From DDH964 sp963806685 (GTDB lineage Bacteria; Desulfobacterota; Desulfuromonadia; Desulfuromonadales; DDH964), in NCBI GenBank assembly GCA_963806685.1, contig CAWDZB010000003.1:197734-261733 (forward strand): DNA of 64,000 nt, written 5' to 3'. This document shows, one piece after another, positions 1 through 8,760 of the stretch. Position 1 is the first letter of the stretch, and the number at the start of each line of letters is the position of its first letter. The notes beneath the pieces were generated by a model, which was given only the letters and a program-made list of their open reading frames with translations, had not been told where the DNA came from and did not search any database. Position numbers and translations under genes: made by a program.

Positions 1-831
1 CGCGTCGAACATGCGCCGGGCCTCGCGACTCAAGTAGGCAAGGTCTCCGGAATCTAGGCGTACGCCGAGGAGCTCGTGGCCACGCTCCCGCAGCTCCCGG
101 GCCACGGTGATGGCGTTGGGAATGCCGCTTTTCAGGGTGTCGTAGGTATCAACCAGCAATACCGCCGCAGCGGGAAAGCATTCGGCGTAGGCGCGGAAGG
201 CGGTCAACTCGTCAGGAAAGGCCATTACCCAGCTGTGGGCGTGGGTCCCCTTGACCGGCAGGCCGAAGCGCTGACCGGCCAGGACGTTGCTGGTGCTGCG
301 CACCCCGCCGATGCAGGCGGCCCGGGCGACGCTGAGGCCGCCGTCGGGACCCTGGGCGCGGCGCAGGCCGAATTCGATCACCTCGCCGGGGCCGGCCGCC
401 ACCGTCAGACGCGCGGCCTTGGTCGCCGCCAGGGTCTGGAAGTTGATCAGGTTGAGCAGCGCCGTCTCGACGAACTGGGCCTCGGCCAGCGTCCCCTCGA
501 CGGTCAGGAGCGGTTCGTTGGAGAAGACCACCGTTCCCTCCGGCGGCGCCTTGACGCTGCCGCGGAACCGGAAGCCCTTGAGGAAGCTGAGAAAGTGGGC
601 CTTGAAGATGCCGAGGCCCTGCAGGTAGGCGATTTCCTCGTCCTTGAAGCGCAGCTCGGCAAGGTAGCGCAGGGCCGGCTCCAGACCGGCGAATATGGCA
701 TATCCTCCCTGGAAGGGGAGATCGCGAAAGAAGAGATCGAAGGTCGCCTCGGTCTCATGCATCTGCTCGTCGAGGTAGCCGGCGAGCATGGTCAGCTCGT
801 AAAGATCGGTCAGCAGGGCCGGGATGGGCAT
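1..831 (-). CDS. pncB: nicotinate phosphoribosyltransferase, C-terminus cut by window edge
   Basis: Converts nicotinate and PRPP to nicotinate mononucleotide, the entry step of NAD salvage. The 277 visible residues start at an ATG (829-831) preceded by GGAGG six bases upstream and run off the left edge. Family-typical stretches in order are LLTDLYELTM at the N-terminus, FFRDLPFQGGYAIFAGLE, EFGLRRAQGPDGG, ACIGGVRSTSNVLAG, GTHAHSWVMAF, LLVDTYDTLKSG and the phosphate-site segment VRLDSGDL. No stop or frameshift is visible. The next gene upstream on the same strand is a Sir2 NAD-consuming deacylase, so both sit in NAD metabolism, though they need not be co-transcribed. The symbol pncB is by family; paralogues exist in related genomes. 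Confidence 0.9.
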   Translation of the reverse strand, partial: MPIPALLTDLYELTMLAGYLDEQMHETEATFDLFFRDLPFQGGYAIFAGLEPALRYLAELRFKDEEIAYLQGLGIFKAHFLSFLKGFRFRGSVKAPPEGTVVFSNEPLLTVEGTLAEAQFVETALLNLINFQTLAATKAARLTVAAGPGEVIEFGLRRAQGPDGGLSVARAACIGGVRSTSNVLAGQRFGLPVKGTHAHSWVMAFPDELTAFRAYAECFPAAAVLLVDTYDTLKSGIPNAITVARELRERGHELLGVRLDSGDLAYLSREARRMFDA

Positions 832-884
832 GGGGCCTCCTTGGCGGCTGGGGGCATGCAAAAATGGCCGGGGGTTGTGTCGTC

Positions 885-1721
885 CTAGGGGCCGGTGTCC
901 AGTTCCCCGGCAATCCCCTGCAGGCCTTCGAGCGCGCCGCAGGGGAGGGAAAGGTGACCGCCGCCGATCCAGGGTTCCCGGGGATTGATTCGGATCACCG
1001 TGGTCCCCGGTCGGCCACCGAGCCGCTCGCTGAGATGGCGGATGGTCGGGATCGCCGTTCCCGCCCCGGTTTCGATCACCACCAGCGGTTGGTCCCGATG
1101 CTGTTCGCGGAACAGCTCGAAGCGCATCTCCTGGCCGTGGCTGCGGCTGGGGAGCCAGGAGTAGTCGCCGAACATGAGGATATTCGGCCGCGCCGTGCCG
1201 CCGCAATGGGGGCAAAGGGGAATGTGCCGGGTGCGCATGGTGGTGAAGTCGACGGCCATCTCCTCGTGGTTGTCCCAGATCGCACCGCTACAGGGGATCA
1301 GGCACTGCAGGTGGTGGATCGAGCCGTGCACCTCCAGAACCTGCCCCTCGCCGAAACCGGCCTTCTGGAACTGGCCGTCGACGTTGGAGGTGACGACGAA
1401 GGTGTCGAGGTCGAAGCGTTCGGCCCATTCGAGCAGCAGTTCGAACCCGCGATGGGGATTGGTTTGGCGATAGAGGTTGGTGCGGTGCCCGTAGAAACCC
1501 CAGCCGAAGGCCGGGTCGCGCTCGAAGTGGGATGGGTTGGCGGCCCCGACAAAATCGATGCCGAGGCGGCGGTACATCGGGTAGGCGTTCCAGAAGCCTT
1601 CGGGGCCGCGGAAATCGGGGAGCCCCGAGTCGACCCCCATTCCGGCACCGGCGGTGATGACCAGCGCCCGCGCCGTGCGCAGCGCCGCCGCCGCCTTGCG
1701 GAAGATTTCCTGCCGTTCCAT
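885..1721 (-). CDS. Sir2-family NAD-dependent protein deacylase
   Basis: Sirtuin-fold enzyme that transfers acyl groups from protein lysines to NAD, releasing nicotinamide; cytoplasmic. The NAD-binding GAGMGVDSGLPDFRG lies near residue 25 (canonical GAGxSxxSGIPDFR, with M replacing the usual S). TSNVDGQFQKAG matches the TQNxDxLHxxAG region and EVHGSIHHLQC contains the catalytic His. Two Cys pairs (CLIPC and CPHC) form the structural zinc site. The ATG at 1719-1721 is chosen because GGAG lies six bases upstream; an in-frame GTG 12 bases earlier is possible. The 278-residue length is normal. Substrate class (acetyl, succinyl or other) cannot be read from the sequence. Confidence 0.88.
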   Translation of the reverse strand: MERQEIFRKAAAALRTARALVITAGAGMGVDSGLPDFRGPEGFWNAYPMYRRLGIDFVGAANPSHFERDPAFGWGFYGHRTNLYRQTNPHRGFELLLEWAERFDLDTFVVTSNVDGQFQKAGFGEGQVLEVHGSIHHLQCLIPCSGAIWDNHEEMAVDFTTMRTRHIPLCPHCGGTARPNILMFGDYSWLPSRSHGQEMRFELFREQHRDQPLVVIETGAGTAIPTIRHLSERLGGRPGTTVIRINPREPWIGGGHLSLPCGALEGLQGIAGELDTGP

Positions 1722-1804
1722 GGTCTGCTCCACAGGCGGTGACCGGCGTCCCTCCGTCGCCCTGTCTATCCCGATCCCTTATCCTGGTCTCTGATACCTG
1801 ATAG

Positions 1805-2293
1805 CTATCCCTTGATCCCGACCTGCACAGGGGTCGGTTGCAGGACCCGCTCCAGATCGGCGGGGGTGATCTCGACCAGAAAGCCCCGCTTGCCGCCGTT
1901 GATGAAGATCGTCGGCAGTTCGCGGATGGTTTCCTCCATGTAGACCGGCATCGCCTTGCGGGTGGCGAAGGGGGAGGTGCCACCGACCTGGTAGCCGGAA
2001 TGGCGGTCGGCGACTTGGGTCGCGCAGGGGGTAACGCTCTTGACGCCGAGGATACGGGCCAGTTCCTTGGCCGAAACCTGGAGGTCGCCGTGCATGAGAA
2101 CGATCAGCGGCCGGGTGGTCTCGTCTTCCAGGATCAGGGTTTTGATCACCCGATGTTCGTTCACTCCCAACTCCCGGGCCGAGACCGCGGTGCCGCCCCG
2201 TTCTTCATAGGCATAGAGGTGGGGGACGAAACTGACCCCCTGCTGGCGAAGCAGGCGCACCGCCGGGGTGACCGGGGTCTTTTCGCGGGCCAT
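1805..2293 (-). CDS. ybaK: YbaK/EbsC-family Cys-tRNA(Pro) deacylase
   Basis: Trans-editing enzyme that hydrolyses mischarged Cys-tRNA(Pro) made by prolyl-tRNA synthetase. The 162-residue protein has the YbaK fold signatures: the TPAVRLLRQQGV N-terminal helix, the KTLILEDE strand, LIVLMHGDLQVSAKELAR with the conserved Lys region, and YQVGGTSPFATRKAMPVYME (the GGxSPxG-type loop). Its ATG overlaps the stop of the upstream rhomboid gene by one base (TGATG), so the two are translationally coupled. INGGKRGFLVEI near the C-terminus is also family-typical. The symbol is by family resemblance. Confidence 0.88.
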   Translation of the reverse strand: MAREKTPVTPAVRLLRQQGVSFVPHLYAYEERGGTAVSARELGVNEHRVIKTLILEDETTRPLIVLMHGDLQVSAKELARILGVKSVTPCATQVADRHSGYQVGGTSPFATRKAMPVYMEETIRELPTIFINGGKRGFLVEITPADLERVLQPTPVQVGIKG

Positions 2294-3093
2294 CAGGCGC
2301 CTCCGGTCGCAGTAAACCAGGAGGCCACCAGCAGCCCGAGACTGGCAAGCGTCGCCACCAGGCAGAGCAACGCGAGGATGTTGAAGAGCGGTGCCAGCGT
2401 CCGCCGGCCGCGGACGCCGAGGGGGATGACCAGGCCGAGCAGGGCGCCGCCGAGACCGCCGCCGAGGTGGGCGGCGTTGTCGGCTCCAACCAACAGGCCG
2501 AAGATGAAGGCGAAGGCAGCCCAGCGGAACATGAAGTTGCGGATATGGTGTCCCGGCGTCCCCATCCGATGGTACCAGGTGACGGCGAAGCCGATCAATC
2601 CGAACAGGGAACCGGAGGCCCCGACCACCACGATCATTGGATGCCAGAGGTAGCCGAAAGAGGTGGCGACCAGGGCGGTGATGGTGTAGAGAACCAGGTA
2701 GCGGGCGGCGCCAAGCTCCGACTCGATCAACGGCCCGACCTGGTAGAGGACCAGCATGTTGAAGCCGATGTGAATAAGCCCGCCGTGGGTGTAGGCGTAA
2801 GTGACACAGCGCCACCATTCCCCCTGGTAGAGGACCAGTGGCCAGTACTGGGCGCCGGCATGGACAAGCAGGTAGGGGTCGGGACTGAACAGCGGCCCCA
2901 GTCCCTGCCCGGCTGCCATCCCCTGCACGACCATGGCGAGGAAAAAGAGGATATTGGTGGCGATCAGCACCCGGGTGACGCTCAGCCCGCTGCTGTCGAT
3001 GCGGCCGTGAAGGAGATCGTCGAACTGGCGCTGCCAGCGCAGCCGGCGCCAGCGCCACTGGGTGGTGTTGAAAAAGTGAACGGTGTCTGCCAA
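2293..3093 (-). CDS. rhomboid-family intramembrane serine protease
   Basis: Membrane protease cleaving substrates within or near the bilayer. The catalytic Ser lies in VGASGSLFGLIG and the partner His in NAAHLGGGLGG. About six hydrophobic segments follow a basic N-terminal stretch (FNTTQWRWRRLRWQRQ). HGGLIHIGFNMLVLYQVG is the characteristic HxxxNM region. The preferred start is TTG at 3091-3093, because GGAGG lies five bases upstream. An in-frame start 60 bases earlier lacks a ribosome site. Length is 266 residues. It overlaps the ybaK-type gene downstream by one base. Physiological substrate unknown. Confidence 0.87.
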   Translation of the reverse strand: MADTVHFFNTTQWRWRRLRWQRQFDDLLHGRIDSSGLSVTRVLIATNILFFLAMVVQGMAAGQGLGPLFSPDPYLLVHAGAQYWPLVLYQGEWWRCVTYAYTHGGLIHIGFNMLVLYQVGPLIESELGAARYLVLYTITALVATSFGYLWHPMIVVVGASGSLFGLIGFAVTWYHRMGTPGHHIRNFMFRWAAFAFIFGLLVGADNAAHLGGGLGGALLGLVIPLGVRGRRTLAPLFNILALLCLVATLASLGLLVASWFTATGGA

Positions 3094-3169
3094 GGAGTCC
3101 TCCACTAAACTTTCAGTGTCCTGAACTATCGCAGAAATTGCCTGGATCGGCAACCCCTGGACGGCTTGT

Positions 3170-3185
3170 GGAGCAGGCCTGCTCC
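3170..3185. promoter_or_regulatory. 16-bp perfect palindrome in divergent intergenic region
   Basis: The sequence GGAGCAGGCCTGCTCC is a perfect palindrome lying between the divergently transcribed rhomboid gene and the aldehyde dehydrogenase gene. It could be an operator for either gene. No T-run follows, so it is not an obvious terminator. The rest of 3094-3349 shows no recognisable element beyond the dehydrogenase Shine-Dalgarno GGGAGGAG near 3338-3345. Confidence 0.35.
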
Positions 3186-3349
3186 GTTATACTGGAGCAT
3201 TCGTGGACGGAAGCCAGCAATCGACTTCCCCTGCCGGCGGGGCAGGGTCGCGGGTGCAGGGAATCCTTGAAATCAGTAAAAAAATTCGGCAGACTACGAA
3301 TTCCGGACAATGCCAGGACCGGTTTTTGACACAACAGGGAGGAGTTTGC

Positions 3350-4714
3350 ATGGCCATCGAATCGATCAATCCGACTACCGGAGAACTGCTTGAGGAATTC
3401 GCCGAGTGGAGCAGGGATGAGACCGCTGCCGTCATTGACCGGGTCGACACTGCCTGGCGCCCGTGGCGCGAGACGAGTTTTGCGGAGCGCGCCGCACTAA
3501 TGCGCCGGGCCGCCGCCGAGCTGCGCAGCCGCAAGGATGACTACGCCCGGACCATGACCCTGGAGATGGGCAAGCCGATTGCTGAAGGACGCGGCGAGGT
3601 TGAGAAGTGCGCCTGGGTCTGCGAGTACTACGCCGAACATGCCGAGACCTTCCTGGGGGACGAGCCGGCGCAGAGCGACGGCAGCCGGGCTTACGTGGGC
3701 TTTCGGCCGCTCGGCACCATCCTCGCCGTCATGCCCTGGAACTTCCCGTTTTGGCAGGTCTTTCGCTTCGCAGCGCCGGCGCTGATGGCCGGCAATGCCG
3801 GGGTTCTCAAGCATTCCTCCAACGTGCCGCGCTGCGCCCTGGCCATCGAGGAAGTCTTCGTCAACGCCGGTTTCCCCGCCGATGTCTTTCGCACCCTGAT
3901 GATCGGTTCCGGACAGGTCGACGCGGTGATCGAAAACGACCGCATCAAGGCGGTTACCCTGACCGGCAGCGACATCGCCGGGCGCAAGGTGGCGGCCAAG
4001 GCCGGCCAGATGCTGAAAAAAAGTGTTCTCGAACTGGGGGGCAGCGATCCCTTCATCGTGCTCGCCGACGCCGACCTCGACGAGGCGGCTGCGGTCGCCG
4101 CCAGGGCCCGCTGCATCAACTCCGGGCAGAGCTGCATCGCCGCCAAGCGCTTCATTGTCGAGGCCCCGGTCTACGATGTGTTCCTGGAGAAGTTCAAGGC
4201 CAACATGGCCGCATTGGTGGTTGGTGATCCCCTTGACGAGACGACCCAGGTCGGACCCCAGGCGCGGGAAGACCTGATGATGGAACTGCACGGCCAGGTC
4301 GAGGCCTCGGTGAAAAAGGGAGCCAAGGTCCTCCTCGGCGGCGCGCCCCTCGATCATCCCGGCTACTTCTACCCGCCGACCATCCTCACCGGCGTCAAGC
4401 CGGGGATGCCGGCCTACCACGAGGAATTCTTCGGCCCCGTCGCCGCGGTGATCGAGGTCGGGGACGCCGAGGAGGCCCTGGCGGTGGCCAATGACTCTCC
4501 CTTCGGCCTAGGCGGGTCGATCTGGACCGGGGATACGGCCAAGGGCGAGCAGGTTGCCGCCCGCATCGAATCGGGGGCGGTCTTCGTCAACGGCCTGGTC
4601 AAAAGCGACCCGCGCCTCCCCTTCGGCGGCGTGAAGATCTCCGGCTACGGCCGGGAACTCTCCCACTACGGCATCAAGGAGTTCGTCAATATTCAAACCG
4701 TGTGGGTCAAGTAG
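3350..4714 (+). CDS. NAD(P)-dependent aldehyde dehydrogenase, succinate-semialdehyde type
   Basis: Oxidises an aldehyde to the acid; the closest family match by eye is the short Sad/YneI-type succinate-semialdehyde dehydrogenase of about 455 residues (this one is 454). The cofactor region MPWNFPFWQVFRFAAPAL, the general-base segment LELGGSDPFIV and the catalytic Cys262 in NSGQSCIAAKRF are intact. PFGGVKISGYGRE near the end is the typical C-terminal motif. The start ATG follows GGGAGGAG at the right distance. It is monocistronic here: the next gene starts 170 bases later and has its own ribosome site. Substrate is inferred from family only. Confidence 0.88.
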   Translation: MAIESINPTTGELLEEFAEWSRDETAAVIDRVDTAWRPWRETSFAERAALMRRAAAELRSRKDDYARTMTLEMGKPIAEGRGEVEKCAWVCEYYAEHAETFLGDEPAQSDGSRAYVGFRPLGTILAVMPWNFPFWQVFRFAAPALMAGNAGVLKHSSNVPRCALAIEEVFVNAGFPADVFRTLMIGSGQVDAVIENDRIKAVTLTGSDIAGRKVAAKAGQMLKKSVLELGGSDPFIVLADADLDEAAAVAARARCINSGQSCIAAKRFIVEAPVYDVFLEKFKANMAALVVGDPLDETTQVGPQAREDLMMELHGQVEASVKKGAKVLLGGAPLDHPGYFYPPTILTGVKPGMPAYHEEFFGPVAAVIEVGDAEEALAVANDSPFGLGGSIWTGDTAKGEQVAARIESGAVFVNGLVKSDPRLPFGGVKISGYGRELSHYGIKEFVNIQTVWVK

Positions 4715-4884
4715 GAAAGGCGATCTACGGCAGGGGCTATCAATGGGATGACCGGTTTTCGACACCGCCATGATTGTCCCGTTCGATGTTGTCGCAGCCC
4801 GTTGGGTGATCGAGTCCGAAGGGGTTAAAATTATCCAGGAGAGAGGGGAATAACGTCGTGCATTTATCCCGAACCGAGGTGACC

Positions 4885-5439
4885 ATGAAGAAAATTGTCG
4901 TACCGATTCTGTTGGGCCTGTTCCTGCTCCCCCACTTCGCCTACGGCGACGAAGCTGCCAAGCGCCAGCTGGCCGGGGAACTTCTTGGCCTGCATCACGC
5001 CGGCGAGGTGGCGGGGCAGTCGGCCAAGCAACTGGACCAGATGCTGCTGGTCCAGCTTGGCGCCGCCGATCTCGCATCCAGCGATCACGACGGATTCGAA
5101 GCCCTGCGCAAAAAAACCGAACAGCTGACCGCCGACGAATTCAACTGGGACAAACTGAAGGAGGAATACATCGACCTCTATGTCGCCAATTTCTCCGAGG
5201 ATGAGTTGCGCGATATCGTCGCCTTCAGCAAGAGCCCGGCTGGCCAAAAACTGCAGAAAGTCAATCCGGTACTGGTCGAGGGAAGCCGAAGCATTGGCCA
5301 GCGGCATACCGCAGCCGTGTTTCCGAAAATCCAGAAACTGGTCGAAGCCTTTGTCGCGGCACACAAGGCGCAGCAAAAAGACGACGGATCTGCAACCGCC
5401 CCGGCTCCGGCAGCTGGGATGAACGGTCAGGACCACTAG
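4885..5439 (+). CDS. DUF2059-type secreted protein
   Basis: A 184-residue protein with a cleavable signal peptide (MKKIVVPILLGLFLLPHFAYG, then DEAAKR). The body carries the DUF2059 pattern YVANFSEDELRDIVAFSKSPAGQKL followed by a segment rich in V, E and K (KIQKLVEAFVAAHKAQQ), ending in an Ala/Pro-rich tail. The ATG at 4885 is preferred over an upstream in-frame GTG because GAGGTGACC precedes it. Function of the family is unknown; a periplasmic location is inferred from the signal. It is followed 19 bases later by a DUF202 gene in the same direction, likely one transcript. Confidence 0.75.
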   Translation: MKKIVVPILLGLFLLPHFAYGDEAAKRQLAGELLGLHHAGEVAGQSAKQLDQMLLVQLGAADLASSDHDGFEALRKKTEQLTADEFNWDKLKEEYIDLYVANFSEDELRDIVAFSKSPAGQKLQKVNPVLVEGSRSIGQRHTAAVFPKIQKLVEAFVAAHKAQQKDDGSATAPAPAAGMNGQDH

Positions 5440-5458
5440 CCAGTCACCAAAGGTAACC

Positions 5459-5854
5459 ATGTCCGATTCCCCGGATCAGGAAACTGTCGGCCGGCGGCTA
5501 GTCTATTTTGCCGCGGAGCGGACGCTGATGTCCTGGATACGTGCCGCTCTGGGGCTGATGGCCCTCGGATTCGTCATCGACCGCTTCGGGCTGGTCCTGC
5601 GCCAGGTTTTGCCCAAGACAGGTCCGCAGCTTCATCCCCAGGCATTTTCCTTCTGGGCGGGGACCGTGATGGTCTTTCTGGGCGTGGTCATGGCGGTTAC
5701 CGCGGCGGTGCGCTATCTGCGCTTTGCCCTGGCCTTTAATCGTCAGGGGGAAACGGATCCCCGCAACGGGGTGCTGGTCGGGGTGTTCTTTTCCGTGGCG
5801 GTGGCACTGTTCGGCCTGGTGATCGCCTGGTTTCTGGTGACCGCCACGGCCTGA
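5459..5854 (+). CDS. DUF202 (YidH-type) inner-membrane protein
   Basis: A 131-residue protein with the DUF202 layout: a short polar N-terminus, the conserved AAERTLMSWIRAALGLMALGF segment forming the first membrane helix, a second helix (FWAGTVMVFLGVVMAVTAAV), then RYLRF and a third helix (FFSVAVALFGLVIAWFLV). Function unknown across the family. It sits immediately downstream of the secreted DUF2059 gene and about 60 bases upstream of an SDR gene. Confidence 0.8.
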   Translation: MSDSPDQETVGRRLVYFAAERTLMSWIRAALGLMALGFVIDRFGLVLRQVLPKTGPQLHPQAFSFWAGTVMVFLGVVMAVTAAVRYLRFALAFNRQGETDPRNGVLVGVFFSVAVALFGLVIAWFLVTATA

Positions 5855-5917
5855 TGGCAAGGGGTAGTGGCCGGGAGATTGAGGCCCTTGGCAACGAGCA
5901 ATCCAGGAGGAATGACC

Positions 5918-6682
5918 ATGCCTAAAACGGTTTTCATTACTGGTGCCTCTTCTGGGTTCGGCGCCGCCTGCGCCCGGGCCTTCGGGGCCCGCGGCGACCG
6001 CCTGGTCCTGGCCGCCCGCCGTGACGAGCCGCTGCAGGCCCTGGCCCAGGAGCTGGCCGAACAAGCCGCTGTCCATCCGTTGGTTCTCGACGTACGCGAC
6101 CGGGAAGCGGGTCAGGTCGCGGTCGCCGGCCTTCCGGAAAAGTTCCGCGCTGTCGACGTGCTGGTCAACAACGCCGGCTTGGCCCTGGGCCTGGAGCCGT
6201 CGCACCGGGTGAACCTCGACGACTGGGACACCATGGTCGACACCAACATCAAGGGGCTGATGTACTGTACCCGGCTGCTGCTGCCGGGAATGGTCGAGCG
6301 CAACCGGGGACATATCGTCAATATCGGCTCTACCGCGGGTTCCTGGCCCTATCCGGGAGGAAACGTCTACGGCGGGACCAAGGCCTTCGTCGCCCAGTTC
6401 ACCCGCAATCTGCGCGCCGACCTGCTGGGATCCCGGGTGCGGGCCAGCTGCATCGCGCCGGGGATGGCCGAGACCGAGTTTTCCATGGTCCGGTTCAAGG
6501 GGGATGCGCAACGAGCCGAGCAGGTCTACGCCGACACCGAACCATTGACCGCCGGGGACATTGCCGAAATCGTCGTCTGGGTCACCTCGGTTCCGCCCCA
6601 CGTTAACATCAACCACCTCGAGGTGATGTCGGTTTTCCAGTCGTGGGGGCACCTGGCCGTGCACCGCGGCGGAAAGGAATAG
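5918..6682 (+). CDS. short-chain dehydrogenase/reductase, YdfG-like
   Basis: Classical SDR of 254 residues. The cofactor motif TGASSGFG lies at residues 7-14 and the NNAG motif in LVNNAGLALGLEPS. The catalytic Ser sits in NIGSTAGSWPYPG and the YxxxK pair in VYGGTKAF. The C-terminal part (IAPGMAETEFSMVRFKGD, EIVVWVTSVPPHVNINHLEVM) resembles the E. coli YdfG group that reduces 3-hydroxy acids and malonic semialdehyde, so a similar substrate is possible. Two ATGs lie six bases apart; the second (5918) has ideal spacing from AGGAGG. The gene ends at a strong terminator shared with the convergent TraB-family gene. Confidence 0.87.
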   Translation: MPKTVFITGASSGFGAACARAFGARGDRLVLAARRDEPLQALAQELAEQAAVHPLVLDVRDREAGQVAVAGLPEKFRAVDVLVNNAGLALGLEPSHRVNLDDWDTMVDTNIKGLMYCTRLLLPGMVERNRGHIVNIGSTAGSWPYPGGNVYGGTKAFVAQFTRNLRADLLGSRVRASCIAPGMAETEFSMVRFKGDAQRAEQVYADTEPLTAGDIAEIVVWVTSVPPHVNINHLEVMSVFQSWGHLAVHRGGKE

Positions 6683-6705
6683 TCCGAAATCTACATCCAT
6701 ATTCA

Positions 6706-6747
6706 GCAACGACAACGGCCGCCCGAAGGGGCGGCCGTTGTCGTTGC
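6706..6747. terminator. bidirectional hairpin between convergent genes
   Basis: A perfect 19-bp inverted repeat (arms 6706-6724 and 6729-6747) with a GAAG loop lies between the SDR gene (+) and the TraB-family gene (-). GC-rich core, no long T-run on either side. Position between converging stops supports a shared terminator. Confidence 0.8.
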
Positions 6748-6767
6748 CAGTATTTGTTTTCGAGGTC

Positions 6768-7943
6768 TCAGATCAGGTTCTTGAGCCACTTGAAAGCCAC
6801 CAGGGTACCGATGGCCGAACCGAGGTTGGAAAAGAAGAAGACCAGCAGCACCCGGGTCATGCGGTTCCCCCACCAGCCACGCAGTCTGGCCAGGTCGTCG
6901 CCGACCCGCTCCAGGTCGCCGACAGTGGGGGCGGCGATAAAGGCCTGCACCAGGCCGGTGACCATGCCGGCACCGATCGTCGGGTTGAGGGAAGTGATCG
7001 GAGCGGCGACAAAGGCGGTGATGATGGTCAGCGGATGGCCGAGGGCGATCAGGGCACCGAGAGAGGCAAAGGCGCCATTGGCCACGATCCAGCCGAGCGC
7101 CGCGCCGGTGATCCGACTTCGGTCACCGAAGAAAAAGCCGACGACGAACAGCGCTGCCACTGCGGCCGGGATCAGCCAGGGAATAACCTTGGAGAGCCGG
7201 GACTTTGCGGGGACGGAACTGATTTCAGCGATTGTTTCGGGCGATGCCGGGAGCTGGATGTTGCGCAGGATGCCCGGGAGGTGGGCGGCTCCCACAACTG
7301 CGACAATTTTGTTTCCCGGGGCCTGGCGGATGAAGTGGGCCATGTAGAGGTCCCGTTCGTCGACGAGGATGGTCTTGGCCGTGGGGAGCAACTCGGCCAT
7401 CTCCTCGAGCATTGCCGACAGGGTGTCGGTTTGCCGCAGCCGGGCCAACTCCGCTTCGTCGAGTTCCTGCTTCTCAAAGAGACCGGCAACCAGCGCCGAG
7501 ACCAGGGAGAGTTTTTTCCACAGTCCGGTCTTGCGCCAGGCGCGCAGCAGGGTGGTGCGGATGTTGCGGTCGACCAGTTCAAGTTGCAGCCCCTTTTCCT
7601 CCGCCAGTTCCGCTGCTGCGGCCAGTTCCGCCCCGGGTTTGACACCGGTTTGCAGGCCCATGCGTTTCTGGAATGAGGCCAGGGCCAGGTTGGCAAGCAA
7701 AAACGGGGTCTGACCGCTTTTGATCACCTGGATGAGGTTCAGCGATTCCCAGCGGTTGGGGTTCTTGAGGGCCTGGTAGCGCTGGTTGTCCAGTTCGACG
7801 CAGACGGTATCGGGGGCTTCGGCGGCAATCGTGGCGCGCACCGTCTCCACCGATTCCTGAGAAATGTGAGCGGTGCCGATGAGGATGATTTCCCTGCCGT
7901 CGAGGAAAATGCGCCGGACGTCGGACGGTTCGGTGCTGGTCAT
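6768..7943 (-). CDS. TraB/PrgY-family membrane protein
   Basis: A 391-residue protein. The N-terminal domain has the TraB signatures: LIGTAHISQESVE (GTAH), CVELDNQRYQAL with the conserved Glu, and EERDLYMA-like VDERDLYMAHFI with VVGAAHLPGI, the second GxxH motif. The C-terminal third holds about four membrane helices (WLIPAAVAALFVVGFFFG onwards). Proposed family activity is proteolysis or peptide inactivation (TraB/PrgY of enterococcal pheromone systems; TIKI metalloproteases share the fold), but the role in Gram-negative bacteria is not established. The ATG at 7941-7943 has only a weak ribosome site. Confidence 0.82.
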   Translation of the reverse strand: MTSTEPSDVRRIFLDGREIILIGTAHISQESVETVRATIAAEAPDTVCVELDNQRYQALKNPNRWESLNLIQVIKSGQTPFLLANLALASFQKRMGLQTGVKPGAELAAAAELAEEKGLQLELVDRNIRTTLLRAWRKTGLWKKLSLVSALVAGLFEKQELDEAELARLRQTDTLSAMLEEMAELLPTAKTILVDERDLYMAHFIRQAPGNKIVAVVGAAHLPGILRNIQLPASPETIAEISSVPAKSRLSKVIPWLIPAAVAALFVVGFFFGDRSRITGAALGWIVANGAFASLGALIALGHPLTIITAFVAAPITSLNPTIGAGMVTGLVQAFIAAPTVGDLERVGDDLARLRGWWGNRMTRVLLVFFFSNLGSAIGTLVAFKWLKNLI

Positions 7944-8108
7944 ACACAGGGGCCTTTCAGAACGTTAGTGTCGTTAGGCAGCGAAACCGAAATTCCCGCC
8001 CCCGGGGTTGACAGGGGCTGCGGCCGCAGGTTTAAGCTATTGACCCTATGATATAATTTGGTCATACGGAGTGCTATGAAAAGCTGGCGGGAGAGAAAGG
8101 AGTCGATA

Positions 8109-8321
8109 ATGAACAAGGAGCGTTTCACCTTTGTCTGCAACGAAGCCGAGGAAGGGCGCGATGCTTTCGTCATCCACCCCGACAGTGAAGAGGAAGGACG
8201 GGTCAGGAGTTGCGCTCTGTCCCACGTGGTGGTGGAGACCAGTTCTGGCGCCCAGCGCTGCTGGGACTTCAGCGAGGTCGAGGAAATGCAGCGGGAGAAA
8301 GACGAATTCCCCTATCGGTAA
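8109..8321 (+). CDS. small acidic protein, unknown
   Basis: A 70-residue protein starting MNKERFTFVCNEAEEG and ending EKDEFPYR. It has two Cys residues, no signal peptide and no membrane segment, and is rich in Glu. A strong ribosome site (AAAGGAG) precedes the ATG, and a terminator follows 28 bases after the stop, so it looks like a genuine monocistronic gene. I do not recognise the family. A possible TTGACA at 8008-8013 lies upstream in the 165-base gap after the divergent TraB gene, with TTTAAG 17 bases later as a weak -10. Confidence 0.6.
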   Translation: MNKERFTFVCNEAEEGRDAFVIHPDSEEEGRVRSCALSHVVVETSSGAQRCWDFSEVEEMQREKDEFPYR

Positions 8322-8349
8322 CGCCGCTGATTGCAGTACCGGAAAAGCA

Positions 8350-8380
8350 AAGGCGTCGGGAGTCTTCCCGGCGCCTTTTC
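8350..8380 (+). terminator. intrinsic terminator of the small acidic gene
   Basis: A 12-bp stem (arms 8350-8361 and 8366-8377, one G-U pair) with loop GTCT is followed by a short T-run (CCTTTTC). It ends the transcript of the 70-residue gene. Confidence 0.75.
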
Positions 8381-8760
8381 CATACGGCTCTCCACGCCTG
8401 CCGTGGACCCGTTGGCCTCCGAGCGAGTACCAACAGGTGGGATCACTTGTTGGCGCATCAGGCGTCCCACTCTTAAGGTGGGCTGGCTCACCGCGCCTCT
8501 GGAAGTTTTCCCATTGAAATATTATTCCGCCTGGGCGTCTGGATCTCACCTGCAGGGCAGAGAGCTTGACTGAGGTCAGTATAGGCAAAAGCCAAGGACG
8601 AAACAAGGGGAAACTTTGCCCGCCCGGCGGGCCGGAGAGGAGAGATAAAATGCATATTTGTTGGGCAATCGATCCATAAAAGTTGGGCAGTAATGAGCCG
8701 GAGGTGCGGCTGAATTATTGAAACAGTTGAAATATCGGCAGGTTGTCTGGATTCTACGGC

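Noticed and set aside
8052..8057. TATAAT as a -10 of the small acidic gene
   Set aside because: No acceptable -35 lies 16-18 bases upstream; TTGACC is only 6 bases away.
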